DNA of 24,259 nt from Actinomycetes bacterium. Its GTDB lineage: Bacteria; Actinomycetota; Coriobacteriia; Coriobacteriales; Eggerthellaceae. The notes under the pieces were generated by a model. That model saw nothing but the letters and a program-made list of their open reading frames with translations. It was not told the DNA's origin and made no database searches. Location: assembly GCA_023429565.1 (NCBI GenBank), contig JAEZDJ010000052.1, positions 1 through 24,259 of the forward strand, written 5' to 3'. A program made the translations under genes and the position numbers. Below, piece by piece: positions 23,669-24,259 of this stretch. Position 1 is the first letter of the stretch; every line of letters starts with the position of its first letter.

Positions 23669-24072
23669 CACTCCCTGTTCTTCCTTCTCCCTTTATTTAT
23701 AATAATGAAATATATTTTAGGAAAGGCTAACATTGAGCGAAATCCTACGAAAGGTATTCCTAAAATGAAAATAAGCCGAAAATAAAAATATAGTCAAAAT
23801 AATAATTATAACATGAAAATAACATGAAAATAAAACCTTCATATCAATTAAAAGTGAAATAGTATTTTGTTTAGTTGGGTTACTGAATCTAATTTAAATG
23901 GGTGTTTTATTTTATGATGATGGTCTTTTACTTCGCGAAGAGGTTCATTAGTTCATTAGTTAATTAATACGATTGATATAATTTATTATTATTATTATTA
24001 TGATCATTTATTTGACGTAATTGTTCGTTGGTTAATTATTTATTATTATTATTATTTTGCCAAATAAAATAG

Positions 24073-24204
24073 GGAGAGGAAAGAGACGCAGAAGCGAAGG
24101 CAAAAGCACAAGAGGATCGCAAGCGCGCAAGAGAAGAGGAACTCCGCAAATTGAAAGAACAAGAGGAAGAGCTGCAGCGAAAGCGCGAAGAAAGGAGAAA
24201 GAAC
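24073..24204 (+). other. Putative eukaryotic internal exon encoding a coiled coil
   Basis: A 132-base segment of normal GC content sits inside AT-rich DNA. It is preceded by an AT-rich tract ending in TAG and followed by GTATGT, a classic 5' splice site. In phase 0 it encodes 44 residues made almost only of Glu, Lys, Arg, Ala, Gln and Leu (for example AREEELRKLKEQEEEL), a charged single-helix or coiled coil common in eukaryotic proteins. Exon status is inferred from the borders, the phase and the composition switch. Confidence 0.5.
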
Positions 24205-24220
24205 GTATGTGTTTGTTTTC

Positions 24221-24259
<39 letters not shown>

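Noticed and set aside
23504..23785. A 93-codon plus-strand frame with KKR repeats
   Set aside because: It crosses a tandem repeat whose period does not keep frame and runs into the AT-rich foreign segment, so it is reported only as a repeat.

Overview
The window looks like a GC-rich bacterial contig, most likely from the Eggerthellaceae (Coriobacteriia). The indicators are two polytopic membrane proteins with C-terminal LuxR DNA-binding domains, a Tat-exported flavocytochrome-c-like reductase lipoprotein divergent from one of them, a sortase-type surface protein with a LAPTGD signal, and no outer-membrane genes. The family assignment is an inference. The last ~570-750 bases differ sharply: they are AT-rich, microsatellite-rich, end in 35 T, and contain what looks like a eukaryotic coiled-coil exon. 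I think the right end is a chimeric join or contamination.

Layout. Positions 204-998 (-) encode a THEP1-like P-loop NTPase. Positions 1231-2862 (-) encode a Tat/lipoprotein FAD reductase, divergent from a membrane LuxR regulator at 3073-4536 (+). A long minus-strand cluster then runs from 18688 down to 4690. In transcription order it contains: a C-terminally membrane-anchored PASTA/Ig-like surface protein, an ExbB/TolQ/MotA-type proton channel subunit, a DUF2149 ExbD-like subunit, a 2637-residue cell-wall-anchored GLUG/Ig-like repeat protein, a small secreted protein sharing a domain with the PASTA protein, a small probable lipoprotein, and a Tat-exported ABC substrate-binding lipoprotein. 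A second membrane LuxR regulator (19213-20898, +) diverges from this cluster and overlaps a second, paralogous Tat substrate-binding lipoprotein (20888-22009, +). A lone PD-(D/E)XK-like protein (22501-23463, -) precedes the anomalous right end.

How it may work together (inference). The ExbB-like and DUF2149 proteins form the core of a proton-motive-force transducer, yet there is no outer membrane or TonB receptor. The co-transcribed partners are a membrane-anchored surface protein, a giant wall-anchored scaffold, a secreted carrier-like protein and two substrate-binding lipoproteins of the siderophore/corrinoid/heme class. The locus therefore looks like an energised ligand-capture machine working across a monoderm cell wall. 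It is probably controlled by the adjacent LuxR regulator through a 13-bp inverted repeat that overlaps the -35 region of the cluster. No ABC permease or ATPase is present in the window.

Regulatory sequence is rich: a 13-nt perfect complement of the 16S 3' end in an internal leader (STAB-SD-like), strong intergenic hairpins that could segment the long mRNA, and a leader ORF whose stop overlaps the start of the first cluster gene.
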